DNA from: WVYX01 sp039586815
GTDB taxonomy: Bacteria; Gemmatimonadota; Gemmatimonadetes; Gemmatimonadales; GWC2-71-9
Direction of reading: 5' to 3'
Assembly (NCBI GenBank): GCA_039586815.1
Contig: JBDHJR010000004.1
Coordinates: 62,001 to 126,000, forward strand
DNA length: 64,000 nucleotides
In this document: piece after piece, positions 1 through 9,040 of the stretch
Layout: each line of letters starts with the position of its first letter
Position numbering within the stretch: the stretch's first letter is position 1
The notes under the pieces: generated by a model
The model's database searches: none
What the model was told of the DNA's origin: nothing
Seen by the model: only the letters and a program-made list of their open reading frames with translations
Position numbers and translations under genes: made by a program

Positions 1-794
1 GGGTTGAACCGGTCGGCCGGAGTCTTGGCGAGTGCCCGCGTGAGCGCCGCCGACACCTCGGTCGGCACTGCGGGCCGCAGCGTCGTGATGTTGGGAGGCT
101 CGGCCGTGAGATGCTTAGCCAACATGCTCTCAGGTGCGCCCGTGAACGGTGGCTCGCCGGCGAGCATCTCGAACAGGACGCACGCCAAGCTGTAGAGATC
201 ACTGCGCCCATCGAGATCTTGGGTGCCAGCTGCCTGCTCCGGGCTCATGTACAGGGGCGTGCCGATCGCCACTCCGGTTTGTGTGAGCCGGTCGCCACCC
301 GCCGCGCTCACCGCCCGTGCGATCCCGAAGTCGGCAACCCGCGCGTGCCCACCCGCCAGGAGGATGTTCTCAGGCTTGATGTCTCGATGGACCACCCCCC
401 GGCTATGCGCGTACGACAACGCATCTGCCACCTCGCGGGCGATCTGTCGCGAGTCGTCCAGTGGGAGCTGCCTCTCGCGATTCAGCCTCTCGCGCAGCGA
501 TTCCCCCTCGACGTACGGCATGACGTAGTAGAGAAACCCTTGAGCCTGGCCGGAGTCGTAGAGCGGCAAGATGTGCGGGTGATCTAGTCCGGCGGAGATC
601 TCGATCTCGCGAAGGAACCGCTCCGGCCCCAGGGCGGCGGCAAGCTCCGGCGCGAGGACCTTCACTGCCACCTGACGGCGGTGCTTCAGGTCTTCAGCGA
701 GGTAGACAGTGGCCATGCCTCCGCTACCCACTTCTCGCTCGATGGCGTATCGGTCGGCCAGGGCTGCCTTCAGGCGGTGGAGCTGATCGGACAT
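1..794 (-). CDS. Ser/Thr protein kinase, Pkn family (C-terminus outside window)
   Basis: This is the N-terminal ~264 residues of a bacterial Hanks-type kinase that phosphorylates Ser/Thr on target proteins. Visible motifs in order are the glycine loop GSGGMATVY (residues ~23-31), the ATP lysine in VAVKVL (K45), the catalytic loop HRDIKPEN (D138), the DFG of the magnesium loop (D155), and GTPLYMSPEQ of the activation segment. The frame stays open to base 1, so the end of the kinase domain and any membrane or sensor domain lie outside the window. The start ATG is at 794 on the minus strand. The gene is divergent from the S9 peptidase, with ~250 bases between them that must hold both promoters. 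The kinase identity is secure; the substrate is unknown. Confidence 0.95.
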   Translation of the reverse strand, partial: MSDQLHRLKAALADRYAIEREVGSGGMATVYLAEDLKHRRQVAVKVLAPELAAALGPERFLREIEISAGLDHPHILPLYDSGQAQGFLYYVMPYVEGESLRERLNRERQLPLDDSRQIAREVADALSYAHSRGVVHRDIKPENILLAGGHARVADFGIARAVSAAGGDRLTQTGVAIGTPLYMSPEQAAGTQDLDGRSDLYSLACVLFEMLAGEPPFTGAPESMLAKHLTAEPPNITTLRPAVPTEVSAALTRALAKTPADRFN

Positions 795-1041
795 GGGCGC
801 GGCCTCAACTGGGGGCGCTCTAAGCTACAGGGTGTCTGTGGAGCCGGCCAGAACGGGAGGGTGACTCACCCCTCCCCCCCGACGTTGAACCGTCCGTGCC
901 GTCCGGCTATCGTCATGTGTGCAGCGACCGGCGGGCCGGTCGGTCCGGAGGCTATGTTGGAAGCGACGGCGGAAGCGCTGGCGGTGATGCGCTAGCGGTT
1001 CGCCCGCAACGGTCAACTAGAAAGGCATCGCGGAGGGAACA

Positions 1042-3072
1042 ATGCGGAACATCGGACACGTCCTGTGTCTCTCGGTCATAGCACTCCTGGTACCAAGCGG
1101 CGTTCAGGCTCAGCGGGACCTGACTCCGCTCGACGTCGTCACGATGAAGAACGTGAGCGGGGTGTATCCCAGTCCCGACGGAGCGAGGATCGCGTTCACG
1201 CGCACCGAGCCGCGAACGCCCGAGGACTCACCCGGCTCCGCGTACAGCACGCTTCACATACTGGGTCAGGATGGGGCTGTCCATCCGCTCGCGGTCGGCA
1301 AGAGGAACATCGGCGGCGTGTCGTGGGCGCCGTACGGTGCGGCGATCACGTTTCTGGAGCGACGTGAAGGCGATGCGGGCCGGCAGCTCTACGCGCTGCC
1401 CGTCGGGGGTGGCGAGGCGACCCGGGTCTTCGTTGCCGAGCGCAGCATCCGGACATACCGCTGGAGACCAGACGGTGCGGCAGTCGCCTTCACCGCGCAG
1501 GACGCCCCACCTCCGGAGCGAGCGGCAGCCCGCGAGCTCGGGTTTCGCCAGCGGGTAGTGGACGAGGACTGGAATGCCATCTCGCTGTACATCTGGACGG
1601 CCGATGCCGATACCGTCACGCGCGTCGAGGTACCGGGGAGCGTGTACACCATGGAGTGGTCGCCCGACGGCAGTCGCCTGGCGCTCGCCGTGGCACCGCG
1701 CGCCCTTATCGACGACAGCTACATGTTCAGGCGGATCTACGTGCTCGACGTGAACACAGGCATTGTCGAGCAGTTGGTGGACAACCCCGGCAAGCTGGGA
1801 CAGTTCACCTGGTCACCCGAATCCAGGCGTCTCGCCTATATCAGCGCCGTTGGTGCAAGGGATCCCCATGCGGGGATGCTCTTCGTGGCGGACGCGCAGA
1901 CCGGCGAGGTCACGAGCCTGACACCGGGTTTTGAGGGGATGGTGCACTCGGTGGAATGGCTCGAGGCCAATCGCCTGCGCTTGCGCGTCAGCAGGGGAGT
2001 CGAGAGCCGGGTGAGCGACTTCGACCTGAGCAACCGGAGTTGGAACGATCTCCCCGCCAGTGGCATGGCGTTCGGCTCGGTGCACTCGGCCGGCGCAACG
2101 GTGGCGGCGGTCATGTCGGGCCCTGACCACCCGGGGGAGGTCTACACACTGGCCGAGGGCTCCTGGGTGCGCCGCACCAACTCCAACCCGTGGCTCGAGG
2201 GCGTGCGATTGAGCCGCCAGGTGGTGCATCGCTTCGTGGCCCGTGACAGCGTGGAGATCGAAGGGATCCTGCTCTATCCGCTCGACTTCCGGGAGGGTCG
2301 AACTTATCCGCTGGTGATCGTGGCGCACGGCGGACCCGAGAGCCACTACAACAACGGATGGATGACGAGCTATTCGGGCTGGGGCCAGCTGTTGAGCCGG
2401 AACGGGTACTTCGTGTGGTATCCCAACTACCGCTCCAGCACCGGGCGCGGCGTCGCGTTCGCCAAGGCGGATCACGGTGATCTCATGGGAGTGGAGTTCG
2501 AGGACCACCTCGACGCGATCGACCACTTCGTCGAGCTGGGATGGGTCGATGCCGCTCGGGTGGGTGTCGGTGGGGGCTCGTACGGCGGGTATACCTCCGC
2601 GTGGGCGGCCACACGTCACACAGAGCACTTCGCGGCGGCCGTGAGCTTCGTGCCGATCGCGCACGTCGCGACCAAGTGGCTCACGACCGACATCCCGTGG
2701 GAGTACTTCTTCGTGCACTATGAGGAGCATTGGCCGCACGAGCAGTGGGAGTACCTGGCGGAGCGCAGCCCGTTGACCTACGCGCCGCAGTGCCGCACGC
2801 CACTCCTCGTGCTGGGCGGCACGAACGACACTCGGGTGCATCCCAGCCAGCCGTTCATGCTGTATCGGGCGGTCGAGACGAGCACCGAGACTCCGGTGCG
2901 CTACGTTCAGTACCCGGGCGAAGGACACGGCAACCGCACCAACGTGTTCCGCTACGACTACGCCGTGCGTGCGCTGCGTTGGTTCGATCACTATCTTAGG
3001 CCGGGCGATCATCGCGGCGATGCACCGCCGCCGTTGGATCTCGATTACGGGGGGTGGGTGCAGCAGCCGTAG
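1042..3072 (+). CDS. S9-family (prolyl oligopeptidase/acylaminoacyl) serine peptidase, secreted
   Basis: The 676-residue protein begins with a signal peptide ending near VQAQ (residue ~24), so it probably acts in the periplasm or outside the cell. Residues ~30-400 form a beta-propeller of WD40/TolB-like repeats (for example WSPDGSRLALA). The C-terminal alpha/beta-hydrolase carries the catalytic serine in GGSYGGY (S513), an Asp in GGTNDTRVHP (D596) and a His in GEGHGNR (H629). This order and length fit dipeptidyl-peptidase or acylaminoacyl-peptidase members of family S9. The ATG at 1042 has a strong GGAGGGA ribosome site. A terminator follows, so it is likely monocistronic. Exact peptide specificity cannot be read from the sequence. 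Confidence 0.93.
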   Translation: MRNIGHVLCLSVIALLVPSGVQAQRDLTPLDVVTMKNVSGVYPSPDGARIAFTRTEPRTPEDSPGSAYSTLHILGQDGAVHPLAVGKRNIGGVSWAPYGAAITFLERREGDAGRQLYALPVGGGEATRVFVAERSIRTYRWRPDGAAVAFTAQDAPPPERAAARELGFRQRVVDEDWNAISLYIWTADADTVTRVEVPGSVYTMEWSPDGSRLALAVAPRALIDDSYMFRRIYVLDVNTGIVEQLVDNPGKLGQFTWSPESRRLAYISAVGARDPHAGMLFVADAQTGEVTSLTPGFEGMVHSVEWLEANRLRLRVSRGVESRVSDFDLSNRSWNDLPASGMAFGSVHSAGATVAAVMSGPDHPGEVYTLAEGSWVRRTNSNPWLEGVRLSRQVVHRFVARDSVEIEGILLYPLDFREGRTYPLVIVAHGGPESHYNNGWMTSYSGWGQLLSRNGYFVWYPNYRSSTGRGVAFAKADHGDLMGVEFEDHLDAIDHFVELGWVDAARVGVGGGSYGGYTSAWAATRHTEHFAAAVSFVPIAHVATKWLTTDIPWEYFFVHYEEHWPHEQWEYLAERSPLTYAPQCRTPLLVLGGTNDTRVHPSQPFMLYRAVETSTETPVRYVQYPGEGHGNRTNVFRYDYAVRALRWFDHYLRPGDHRGDAPPPLDLDYGGWVQQP

Positions 3073-3089
3073 GCGCTCGTGTGGCGGTA

Positions 3090-3126
3090 CAGGGGCCCTC
3101 GGTCTTCCCGGGGGCCCCTGTTGTAT
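3090..3126 (+). terminator. Intrinsic terminator after the S9 peptidase gene
   Basis: A perfect 9-bp stem pairs CAGGGGCCC (3090-3098) with GGGCCCCTG (3112-3120) around a 13-base loop. It is followed by the T-rich stretch TTGTATTG. It starts 18 bases after the peptidase stop codon, where a rho-independent terminator would be expected. The T tract is interrupted, so it may be weak. Confidence 0.6.
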
Positions 3127-3241
3127 TGTGGGGCGGCGGTCGCCGTCGCCCGGGTGGCTGCCTGGAGTGTGACCTACGACATATTGCGCGCGGCCGAGCT
3201 TCCGCATCCTAGGCGACCTCGACGGCAATCGGAGAAGAGAC

Positions 3242-5539
3242 GTGACCCCAAGGCGCTGGCTCTGGATCGCGGTGACACCACCCCTCGTGGGGTGGACTCT
3301 GTTCGCGTTCGGCTCGTACTGGGGCCAGCCGCTCGTCTCGTGGGCGGATGTCTTGCTGTTCTCGAGCCCCGTGCTCCTCGCCCTGCTCGGAGCGTGGCTG
3401 TGGCGCTCTCGCGGCCGCTGGTGGCCCTGGCTCGGATCGACGCTGGACGAACACACCGAGAGCATGGACGCCATCCCCGTGGCGCGCCTCGGGCTGTGGA
3501 TCGCTCTCGCGGCCGGGTTGGGGCTGTACGCGGAGCTGATGGTCATCCGGTTGCACGCTTCGTACTTCCAGCTGTTCGCGTACTTCAAGAACGTGAGCCT
3601 GCTGTCGTGCTTCCTGGGGCTCGGCATCGGATACACCCTGGGACCGAAGCGCCGGCTGGCTACTCCGCTACTGCTCCCGATCCTGGGATTGCAGGCGGTC
3701 CTGTTGTTCCTGCTGCGCGACCAGGCAGTCGCCGTATCGCTCCAGACCCCGGTGGCGGAGCGGATTTCGCTCGGCATCAATCCGGTGCAAACCGTAAGCC
3801 ACGTACTGGCGGTATACGGTTTCCTGACTGCGGTGTTTGCCTTCAACGCCATCAGCTTCGTACCGCTGGGCCATCTGGCCTCGCGCCTCATGCTGCGTCA
3901 GGAAAAGCTCGTGGCGTACGGCTGGAACCTGGCCGGCAGCCTGCTTGGAATCCTGCTGTTCAACGTGATGGCCTATCTGTGGACGCCGCCGGCCGTCTGG
4001 TTCCTGTTCACTGTGTTGCTGCTGTTGCCGTTCCTCGCCCGACGCGTGAACACACTCTTGCCGTCGGTCGTGGCGGGCGTGGTAGCCGTGGCGCTCCTCG
4101 GCGTCTCGTTCAAGCCGAATCAGCAGGACGTGTACTCGCCGTACCAGGTGCTGACGTTGATCGTCACCGGCGAACGGCCGCCCGAGGTGCGGGTCAACAA
4201 CGTGTACTACCAGAACGTGCTCGATCTGAGCGCGGACTCCGCGCCGGGAGCGGCAGCCAGTGGCTGGATCAGTCACTATGCCGTGCCATATCAGTTCAAG
4301 CCGGCGCCCGATCGGGTGCTCGTGCTGGGGAGCGGGACGGGCAACGACGTCGCCGCGGCGGTACGATTCGGCGCCGGCGAGGTCGACGCCGTTGAGATCG
4401 ACCCGGCCATCCTCCGGTTCGGCGAGCTGCTGCATCCGGAGCAGCCGTACGCCGCACCCAACGTGAACGTGGTCGTGGGGGACGCTCGCCAGTTCGTGCG
4501 CCGCACCGACGAGACCTACGACCTCATCGTCTACGGCCTGCTCGATTCGCACACCCTGCTCTCGGGACGCGCGGGCGTGCGGTTGGACAGCTACGTCTAC
4601 ACGGTAGAAGCGTTCCGTGAAGCGCGATCCAGGCTGCGCGAGGATGGGCTGATCTGTCTCACCTTCGCCGTGGTCAGTGCCGAGCTGGGCCGCAAGATCT
4701 ACCTGATGCTCCAGGAGGCGTTCGACGGGCAGCCCCCGATGATGTACCGCACGCGCTACGACAAGGGCTACACGTTCGTGGTGGGCGAGAGAATGGCCGG
4801 CCCGGTCACGCCGGTATCTGGGGAGTACATCCAGCAGAGCACCTTCTTCGCCCAGGATGTCCTGCAGGCCGACGTATCCACCGACGACTGGCCCTTCTTC
4901 TACATGCCGCAGCGCAAGTACCCGAGCACCTACGTGGCCATGGTAGCTGTGCTGCTGCTGCTCTCAGTGGCCATGATCCGCGAGCTGACCCCCGGGGCGC
5001 GGGCGGCGTGGTCGGCGCCGTGCTTCTTCCTCGGCGCCGGATTCATGCTGGTCGAGACCAAGGGGATCACGGAGCTCGCGCTCGTGTACGGCAGCACTTG
5101 GGTGGTCGTCGGGGCGGTGATCGCCGGGATCCTCATCATGGCGTTCCTGGCGAACCTCGTGGTCATCCGGTTCGGGGTGCCCCATCCGCTGCTGGTGTAC
5201 GGCATGCTCGGGCTGTCACTGCTCACAGGGATGTTCCTGTCCACGGCCGACCTGAGCGCCGTACCCACGTGGGTGGCGCGCCTGTTCTTCACGGGGCTGC
5301 TCACGTTGCCGCTGTTCTTCTCGGGGTTTGCATTCTCGACCGAGCTGAAGCGGTCGAGCTCGGTGGCGGTGGCGCTGTCGTCCAACCTGTTTGGGGCCAT
5401 GCTGGGTGGGTTCCTCGAGTACAACTCGATGTACTTCGGCTTCCGGTCGCTCTACCTGCTGGCGCTGGCGATGTACCTGCTGGCCTTCGTCACGTCCTTG
5501 GCTGGTGCGCGTCGCGCCGCTGCGGCCAGCCCCGCGTAG
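3242..5539 (+). CDS. Integral membrane protein with a spermidine synthase-like SAM domain
   Basis: The 765-residue protein starts at GTG 3242 with GGAGA upstream. About eight hydrophobic segments occupy residues ~10-350. A soluble Rossmann domain of spermidine synthase type follows, with VLVLGSGTGNDVAAA (~359-373) as the SAM/dcSAM glycine loop, an acidic VEIDPAIL and VVVGDARQF. A further set of about six membrane segments runs from ~560 to the end. Membrane-embedded SpeE-like proteins of this layout are known as a family, but most have no proven substrate. Whether it makes polyamines, alkylates another nucleophile or only binds the cofactor is open. It sits alone between a terminator and the histidine kinase. 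Confidence 0.85.
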   Translation: MTPRRWLWIAVTPPLVGWTLFAFGSYWGQPLVSWADVLLFSSPVLLALLGAWLWRSRGRWWPWLGSTLDEHTESMDAIPVARLGLWIALAAGLGLYAELMVIRLHASYFQLFAYFKNVSLLSCFLGLGIGYTLGPKRRLATPLLLPILGLQAVLLFLLRDQAVAVSLQTPVAERISLGINPVQTVSHVLAVYGFLTAVFAFNAISFVPLGHLASRLMLRQEKLVAYGWNLAGSLLGILLFNVMAYLWTPPAVWFLFTVLLLLPFLARRVNTLLPSVVAGVVAVALLGVSFKPNQQDVYSPYQVLTLIVTGERPPEVRVNNVYYQNVLDLSADSAPGAAASGWISHYAVPYQFKPAPDRVLVLGSGTGNDVAAAVRFGAGEVDAVEIDPAILRFGELLHPEQPYAAPNVNVVVGDARQFVRRTDETYDLIVYGLLDSHTLLSGRAGVRLDSYVYTVEAFREARSRLREDGLICLTFAVVSAELGRKIYLMLQEAFDGQPPMMYRTRYDKGYTFVVGERMAGPVTPVSGEYIQQSTFFAQDVLQADVSTDDWPFFYMPQRKYPSTYVAMVAVLLLLSVAMIRELTPGARAAWSAPCFFLGAGFMLVETKGITELALVYGSTWVVVGAVIAGILIMAFLANLVVIRFGVPHPLLVYGMLGLSLLTGMFLSTADLSAVPTWVARLFFTGLLTLPLFFSGFAFSTELKRSSSVAVALSSNLFGAMLGGFLEYNSMYFGFRSLYLLALAMYLLAFVTSLAGARRAAAASPA

Positions 5540-5707
5540 TACGCGTAAGTGCATAGATAGCAACAGTTATGCAGCTTGCACGCCGCGGTCGCTGGCCCCG
5601 CGGTGTGACGCAGGACCTAGCCGCCTCCCGTTGCGGCATCTATTGTTGCGCCGCCCCGTCGCCGCGCCCGCGATCGGATCTCCCTGCGAGTAGCGAGGAT
5701 CAGCTTA

Positions 5708-8008
5708 ATGGGAACGGCCCAGCTCGTTTCAGACCGCTGGCAGACGCTACGGCGCAATCCGGTGACGTGGATTGCGGGCGCCGCCCTCGCGGTGGTGCTC
5801 GTGCCGTACTTCATCCCGATCCTCTCCCCCAGCGCGTTGGAGAGCTTCGCGGAGTGGTACGCCGACATCCCGCTGCTCCTGGCGGTCATGGCGGCGTTCC
5901 AGTTTCGGCGGGGCGCGATCGCCAGTCGCACGGAGCGGCGCTTCTGGGACCTGTGGACACTGGCCTTCGGCTGCTGGCTGTCGGTGCGGCTGGTGTATGC
6001 CGCGCTGCCGGTGCGGTACGTGGAGTGGTGGCTCGATCTGGTGGTGGACGCGCTCTACCTGCTTTTCTACCTGTGCATCATTCTGGCCCTCGAGCTCCGC
6101 CCCGACAAGCCGGTTCCCGCGAGTCTCGGTACGATGCGAAGGCGGGTGGAGGCATTGGGCGCAAGCGTGTTCCTATTCGCGCTGTGGTTCTACTTCGCTA
6201 TCATCCCCGCCATCCTGAGTTACGAAGCGTACTGGACCTGGGTGCCGTCGATGCTGCTGTACCTGACGCTCGACGCCATCATCGTGGTACGGCTCCTCTA
6301 CCTGCGGCACGACGCTGCTTCACAGCGCTGGCGCACGATCTACGGTCTGATGGCGCTCACCGTCGCCATGTGGGTTCTGACTGATGCGTCCGAGACGTTG
6401 ACCTATGCCGAGGTCGCCACTCTGCTGCAGCCTGCTGGACAGATATGGGACGTCGTGTGGTACGTCCCGTTCGTGCCCGTCACTCTTGCAGCCCTGCTGC
6501 GGTCGCACGAGTTCCCGGACAAGACGGCGACGGACGACGCCTTCGCGGAGGGCCCGGAGCCGCACCGCGGCCGCGGGAGCATGCTGCTGGTCTACACGGT
6601 CCTGCTGCCGGTCATCCACTTCCTGCTCTACAGCACGGGGATCGGCGACGCGGGCAGCCGCAGCTCCCGTGAGGTCATGGCGCTGGTGGCGGTCACAGTG
6701 CTTGCCGGGATCGCGCTCGGCTGGCAACGACTACTGCAGTGGGAGAATCGCCTACTCGAGGCGGAACGGCAGCTCAACGAGCAGCGCCGCGTGGAGACGG
6801 TGCGGCGACTGGAGCGCGAGCGCGCTGAGAAGGAGCGCATCTCGGAACAGCGGGCACTGGAGGCGCAGCTCCAGCAAGCGCAGAAGATGGAGGCCGTGGG
6901 GCAGTTGTCGGGTGGGATGGCGCACGACTTCAACAACATCCTCACCGTGATCATGGCACATGCCGACCTGGTTGACGCCGCGTTGCCTCCCGAGTGCTTT
7001 GACCAGCGGTCGGATCTTCAGGAGCTGAGGTCGGCCGCGCGCCGCGGTGCCGCCATGATCAAGCGGCTGCTGGGATTCAGCCGGCGGGCGCTGCTCTCGC
7101 CGCGGTCGGTCAATCTCTCCGAGCTAGTGGAGGGGTTCATCGAGACGCTGCGCCGGCTGATACCCGAGAGTATCGAAATACGGTTCTCCGGCGCGGAGTC
7201 CGTGGGGCCGGTGCTGGTCGACCAGGGGGCTGTGGAGCAGATACTCGTGAATCTCGCCACCAACGCGCGCGACGCCATGCCCGACGGCGGATCGCTCACG
7301 GTCGACATCCGCGCCGAGACGCTCGACGAGCGGCACCGCGCGGTCCACGGGTGGGGCGACCCGGGAGATTACGTGTGCCTCTCGGTGCGGGATGACGGCC
7401 TCGGTATGGATGAGGAGGCCCGGCGCAGAGTGTTCGAGCCCTTCTTCACGACCAAGCACCCGGGAGAGGGGACCGGCCTCGGCATGGCGATGGTCTACGG
7501 GCTGGTGAAGCAGCACCGGGGCTTCGCCGAGGTCCAGAGTGAGGTGGGCGAGGGCACTTCGGTGAAGGTCTACTTCCCGGTGGCCGGTGCTGGCGCGGGG
7601 GCGGCCTCCCTCGAGGATCCCGAAGGCAGCCTCAAGGGAGGCACTGAGACGCTGTTGCTGGTGGAGGACGAAGAGCCGATCCGGCGGGCCACCGAGAGGG
7701 TGCTGACGCAGTACGGCTACACAGTGATGGCGGCGGCTGACGGTGATGAGGCGCTGCGCATGTTCGAGGGCAGCGAGAACGAGATAGACCTCGTGATTTC
7801 GGACGTGGTGATGCCCAAGATGAACGGCCCGGACTTGTACCGGGCCATTCGAGAGAGGAAGCCCGCGACGAAGTGCATCCTCATAAGCGGGTATGCCGAT
7901 CTAGCTCGGCCGCGCGACGAGGGTGACGCCGCCGTACCGCTAATGGCCAAGCCGTGGACCCTCGGCGAGCTGTTGCACCAGGTGCGGCGGGCGCTGGATC
8001 AGAGCTAG
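5708..8008 (+). CDS. Hybrid sensor histidine kinase with C-terminal receiver domain
   Basis: The 766-residue protein has several membrane segments in residues ~20-340, including tryptophan-rich helices. A short coiled linker of Glu/Arg/Gln-rich sequence (~350-395) follows. The dimerisation/phosphoacceptor helix carries H406 in GGMAHDFNNILT. The ATPase domain has NLATNARDAMPDGG (N box), VRDDGLGMD (G1) and TGLGMAMVYG (G2). The C-terminal receiver has EDEEP, the phosphoacceptor D699 in DVVMPKMNG and a conserved Lys in MAKPW. HDFNN-type kinases with an attached receiver often act as phosphorelay hubs. There is no separate response regulator next to it, so the downstream partner is unknown. The N-terminal membrane domain suggests a membrane-associated signal. 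Confidence 0.93.
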   Translation: MGTAQLVSDRWQTLRRNPVTWIAGAALAVVLVPYFIPILSPSALESFAEWYADIPLLLAVMAAFQFRRGAIASRTERRFWDLWTLAFGCWLSVRLVYAALPVRYVEWWLDLVVDALYLLFYLCIILALELRPDKPVPASLGTMRRRVEALGASVFLFALWFYFAIIPAILSYEAYWTWVPSMLLYLTLDAIIVVRLLYLRHDAASQRWRTIYGLMALTVAMWVLTDASETLTYAEVATLLQPAGQIWDVVWYVPFVPVTLAALLRSHEFPDKTATDDAFAEGPEPHRGRGSMLLVYTVLLPVIHFLLYSTGIGDAGSRSSREVMALVAVTVLAGIALGWQRLLQWENRLLEAERQLNEQRRVETVRRLERERAEKERISEQRALEAQLQQAQKMEAVGQLSGGMAHDFNNILTVIMAHADLVDAALPPECFDQRSDLQELRSAARRGAAMIKRLLGFSRRALLSPRSVNLSELVEGFIETLRRLIPESIEIRFSGAESVGPVLVDQGAVEQILVNLATNARDAMPDGGSLTVDIRAETLDERHRAVHGWGDPGDYVCLSVRDDGLGMDEEARRRVFEPFFTTKHPGEGTGLGMAMVYGLVKQHRGFAEVQSEVGEGTSVKVYFPVAGAGAGAASLEDPEGSLKGGTETLLLVEDEEPIRRATERVLTQYGYTVMAAADGDEALRMFEGSENEIDLVISDVVMPKMNGPDLYRAIRERKPATKCILISGYADLARPRDEGDAAVPLMAKPWTLGELLHQVRRALDQS

Positions 8009-8038
8009 TCCCGGCCGGCCGCCGCCTAAACTCAAGCC

Positions 8039-8446
8039 TCAGTTCAGCGCTTCCTGACACCCCCCCGGCGGTGCGGGATCCCCACGCCTCTGAACGACCT
8101 CGACGAGGTCCCGAGTGTCGATGTCGAACACGTCGATGCCCTCGATCTGGCCCCTGTTGGACCGGTGCAGGTAGCACACCACCACGCGACGGGTACCGTC
8201 CCTCGGGCGGAACAGGATCGTCTGTCCCGTTTGCGCCTCGTTCTCGATGCCGTTGCAGCTGCGGGTCAGGCCGCGCTCCGCGATCCTGCACAGGCCGGGC
8301 GACGGTATCTCGCTGCGGGGGTACTCCAGCCGCACCGGAGCGAGTGTCGCAGTCCCTTGCTGTTGCTGCCCACCGCCGCCGCAGCCGGGGAGCCATAGCA
8401 CGGCGATTGCGATCCCGCACATGGCTCGAACTGATGTCCCTGTCAT
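8039..8446 (-). CDS. Small putative lipoprotein of unknown function
   Basis: The 135-residue product begins with a hydrophobic signal ending in a lipobox-like LPGC, followed by a Gly/Gln-rich linker, so it is probably lipidated and exported. The rest has four more cysteines and no family I recognise. The start at 8446 is supported by an excellent GGAGGA ribosome site a few bases upstream. The gene is convergent with the histidine kinase and divergent from the PAS protein gene. The short plus-strand frames here overlap it and lack such a signal. Confidence 0.7.
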   Translation of the reverse strand: MTGTSVRAMCGIAIAVLWLPGCGGGGQQQQGTATLAPVRLEYPRSEIPSPGLCRIAERGLTRSCNGIENEAQTGQTILFRPRDGTRRVVVCYLHRSNRGQIEGIDVFDIDTRDLVEVVQRRGDPAPPGGCQEALN

Positions 8447-8526
8447 CTTTCCTCCGATCTGTACGTCGCCTAAGCTACGGTTGCCACGGTGGGTCCGTCC
8501 AGGCTACGCCACGCGGGCCTTGCGGC

Positions 8527-8556
8527 TTGACGCTGGCGAGAGGCCCCTTTCATACT
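8527..8556 (+). promoter_or_regulatory. Candidate sigma70-type promoter for the zinc-ribbon/PAS gene
   Basis: TTGACG at 8527-8532 and CATACT at 8551-8556 are separated by 18 bases, which is a plausible -35/-10 pair. A transcript from here would have a leader of about 25 bases before the TTG start at 8590. The call rests on pattern only, because the promoter consensus of this organism is not known to me. Confidence 0.45.
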
Positions 8557-8589
8557 TCAAACACCCGAGGCCTCGACAGGAGAACAACC

Positions 8590-9033
8590 TTGGAGGACTG
8601 TCCGCGCTGCGCTGCCAAGCTTGCCCCCGACGCCCGCTACTGCCACTCCTGCGGAGTGAGCCTGACGGCGGCCGTCACCGGCGAGTACGAGCTGTATGAC
8701 GTCGAGCGGTTCTTCAACTACGCGCTCGACTTGTTCTGCATTGCCGGCGTGGACGGGTTCTTCAAACGGGTGAACCCTGCATTCGAGCGAATCCTGGGCT
8801 ACACGCCCAAGGAGTTGCTGGGCGAGCCCTTCGTGGATTTCATCCACCCCGAGGACCGCACGGACACGGTGGCGGAGGTCCGCAAGCTCCAGTCCGGAGC
8901 CGAGAGCCTCTACTTCCGGAACCGCTACCGCTGCAAGGACGGCACCTACAAGAGGCTGGATTGGACCTCGTACCCGGAGCCGGGTACGGGGTTGCTCTAC
9001 GCCGTCGCGCGGGAGGTGTCCGAGGAGGGCTGA
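8590..9033 (+). CDS. Small zinc-ribbon plus PAS domain protein
   Basis: The 147-residue protein starts at TTG 8590 behind an AGGAGA ribosome site. The N-terminus is a zinc ribbon with CPRC (C4, C7) and CHSC (C18, C21). Residues ~35-145 are a PAS domain with typical features: FKRVNPAFERILGYTPKEL, then FIHPEDR, then a YRCKDGTYKRLDW strand. There is no kinase, cyclase or other output domain and no membrane segment. It may act by binding a partner, or as a cytosolic ligand or redox sensor. The frame can be extended far upstream without a stop, but that extension crosses the lipoprotein gene and lacks a ribosome site. The domain call is solid; the role is unknown. Confidence 0.85.
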   Translation: MEDCPRCAAKLAPDARYCHSCGVSLTAAVTGEYELYDVERFFNYALDLFCIAGVDGFFKRVNPAFERILGYTPKELLGEPFVDFIHPEDRTDTVAEVRKLQSGAESLYFRNRYRCKDGTYKRLDWTSYPEPGTGLLYAVAREVSEEG

Positions 9034-9040
9034 GCTCCCG

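Noticed and set aside
1813..3891. A 692-codon open frame on the minus strand across the S9 peptidase gene
   Set aside because: It is antisense to clear coding sequence and its translation is Arg/His/Pro-rich with no domain. Long antisense frames are expected in GC-rich DNA.
7954..8589. In-frame extension of the zinc-ribbon/PAS gene far upstream
   Set aside because: It crosses the lipoprotein gene on the other strand and the promoter-like hexamers, has low-complexity Arg/Ser sequence, and lacks a ribosome site. The TTG at 8590 has a good one.
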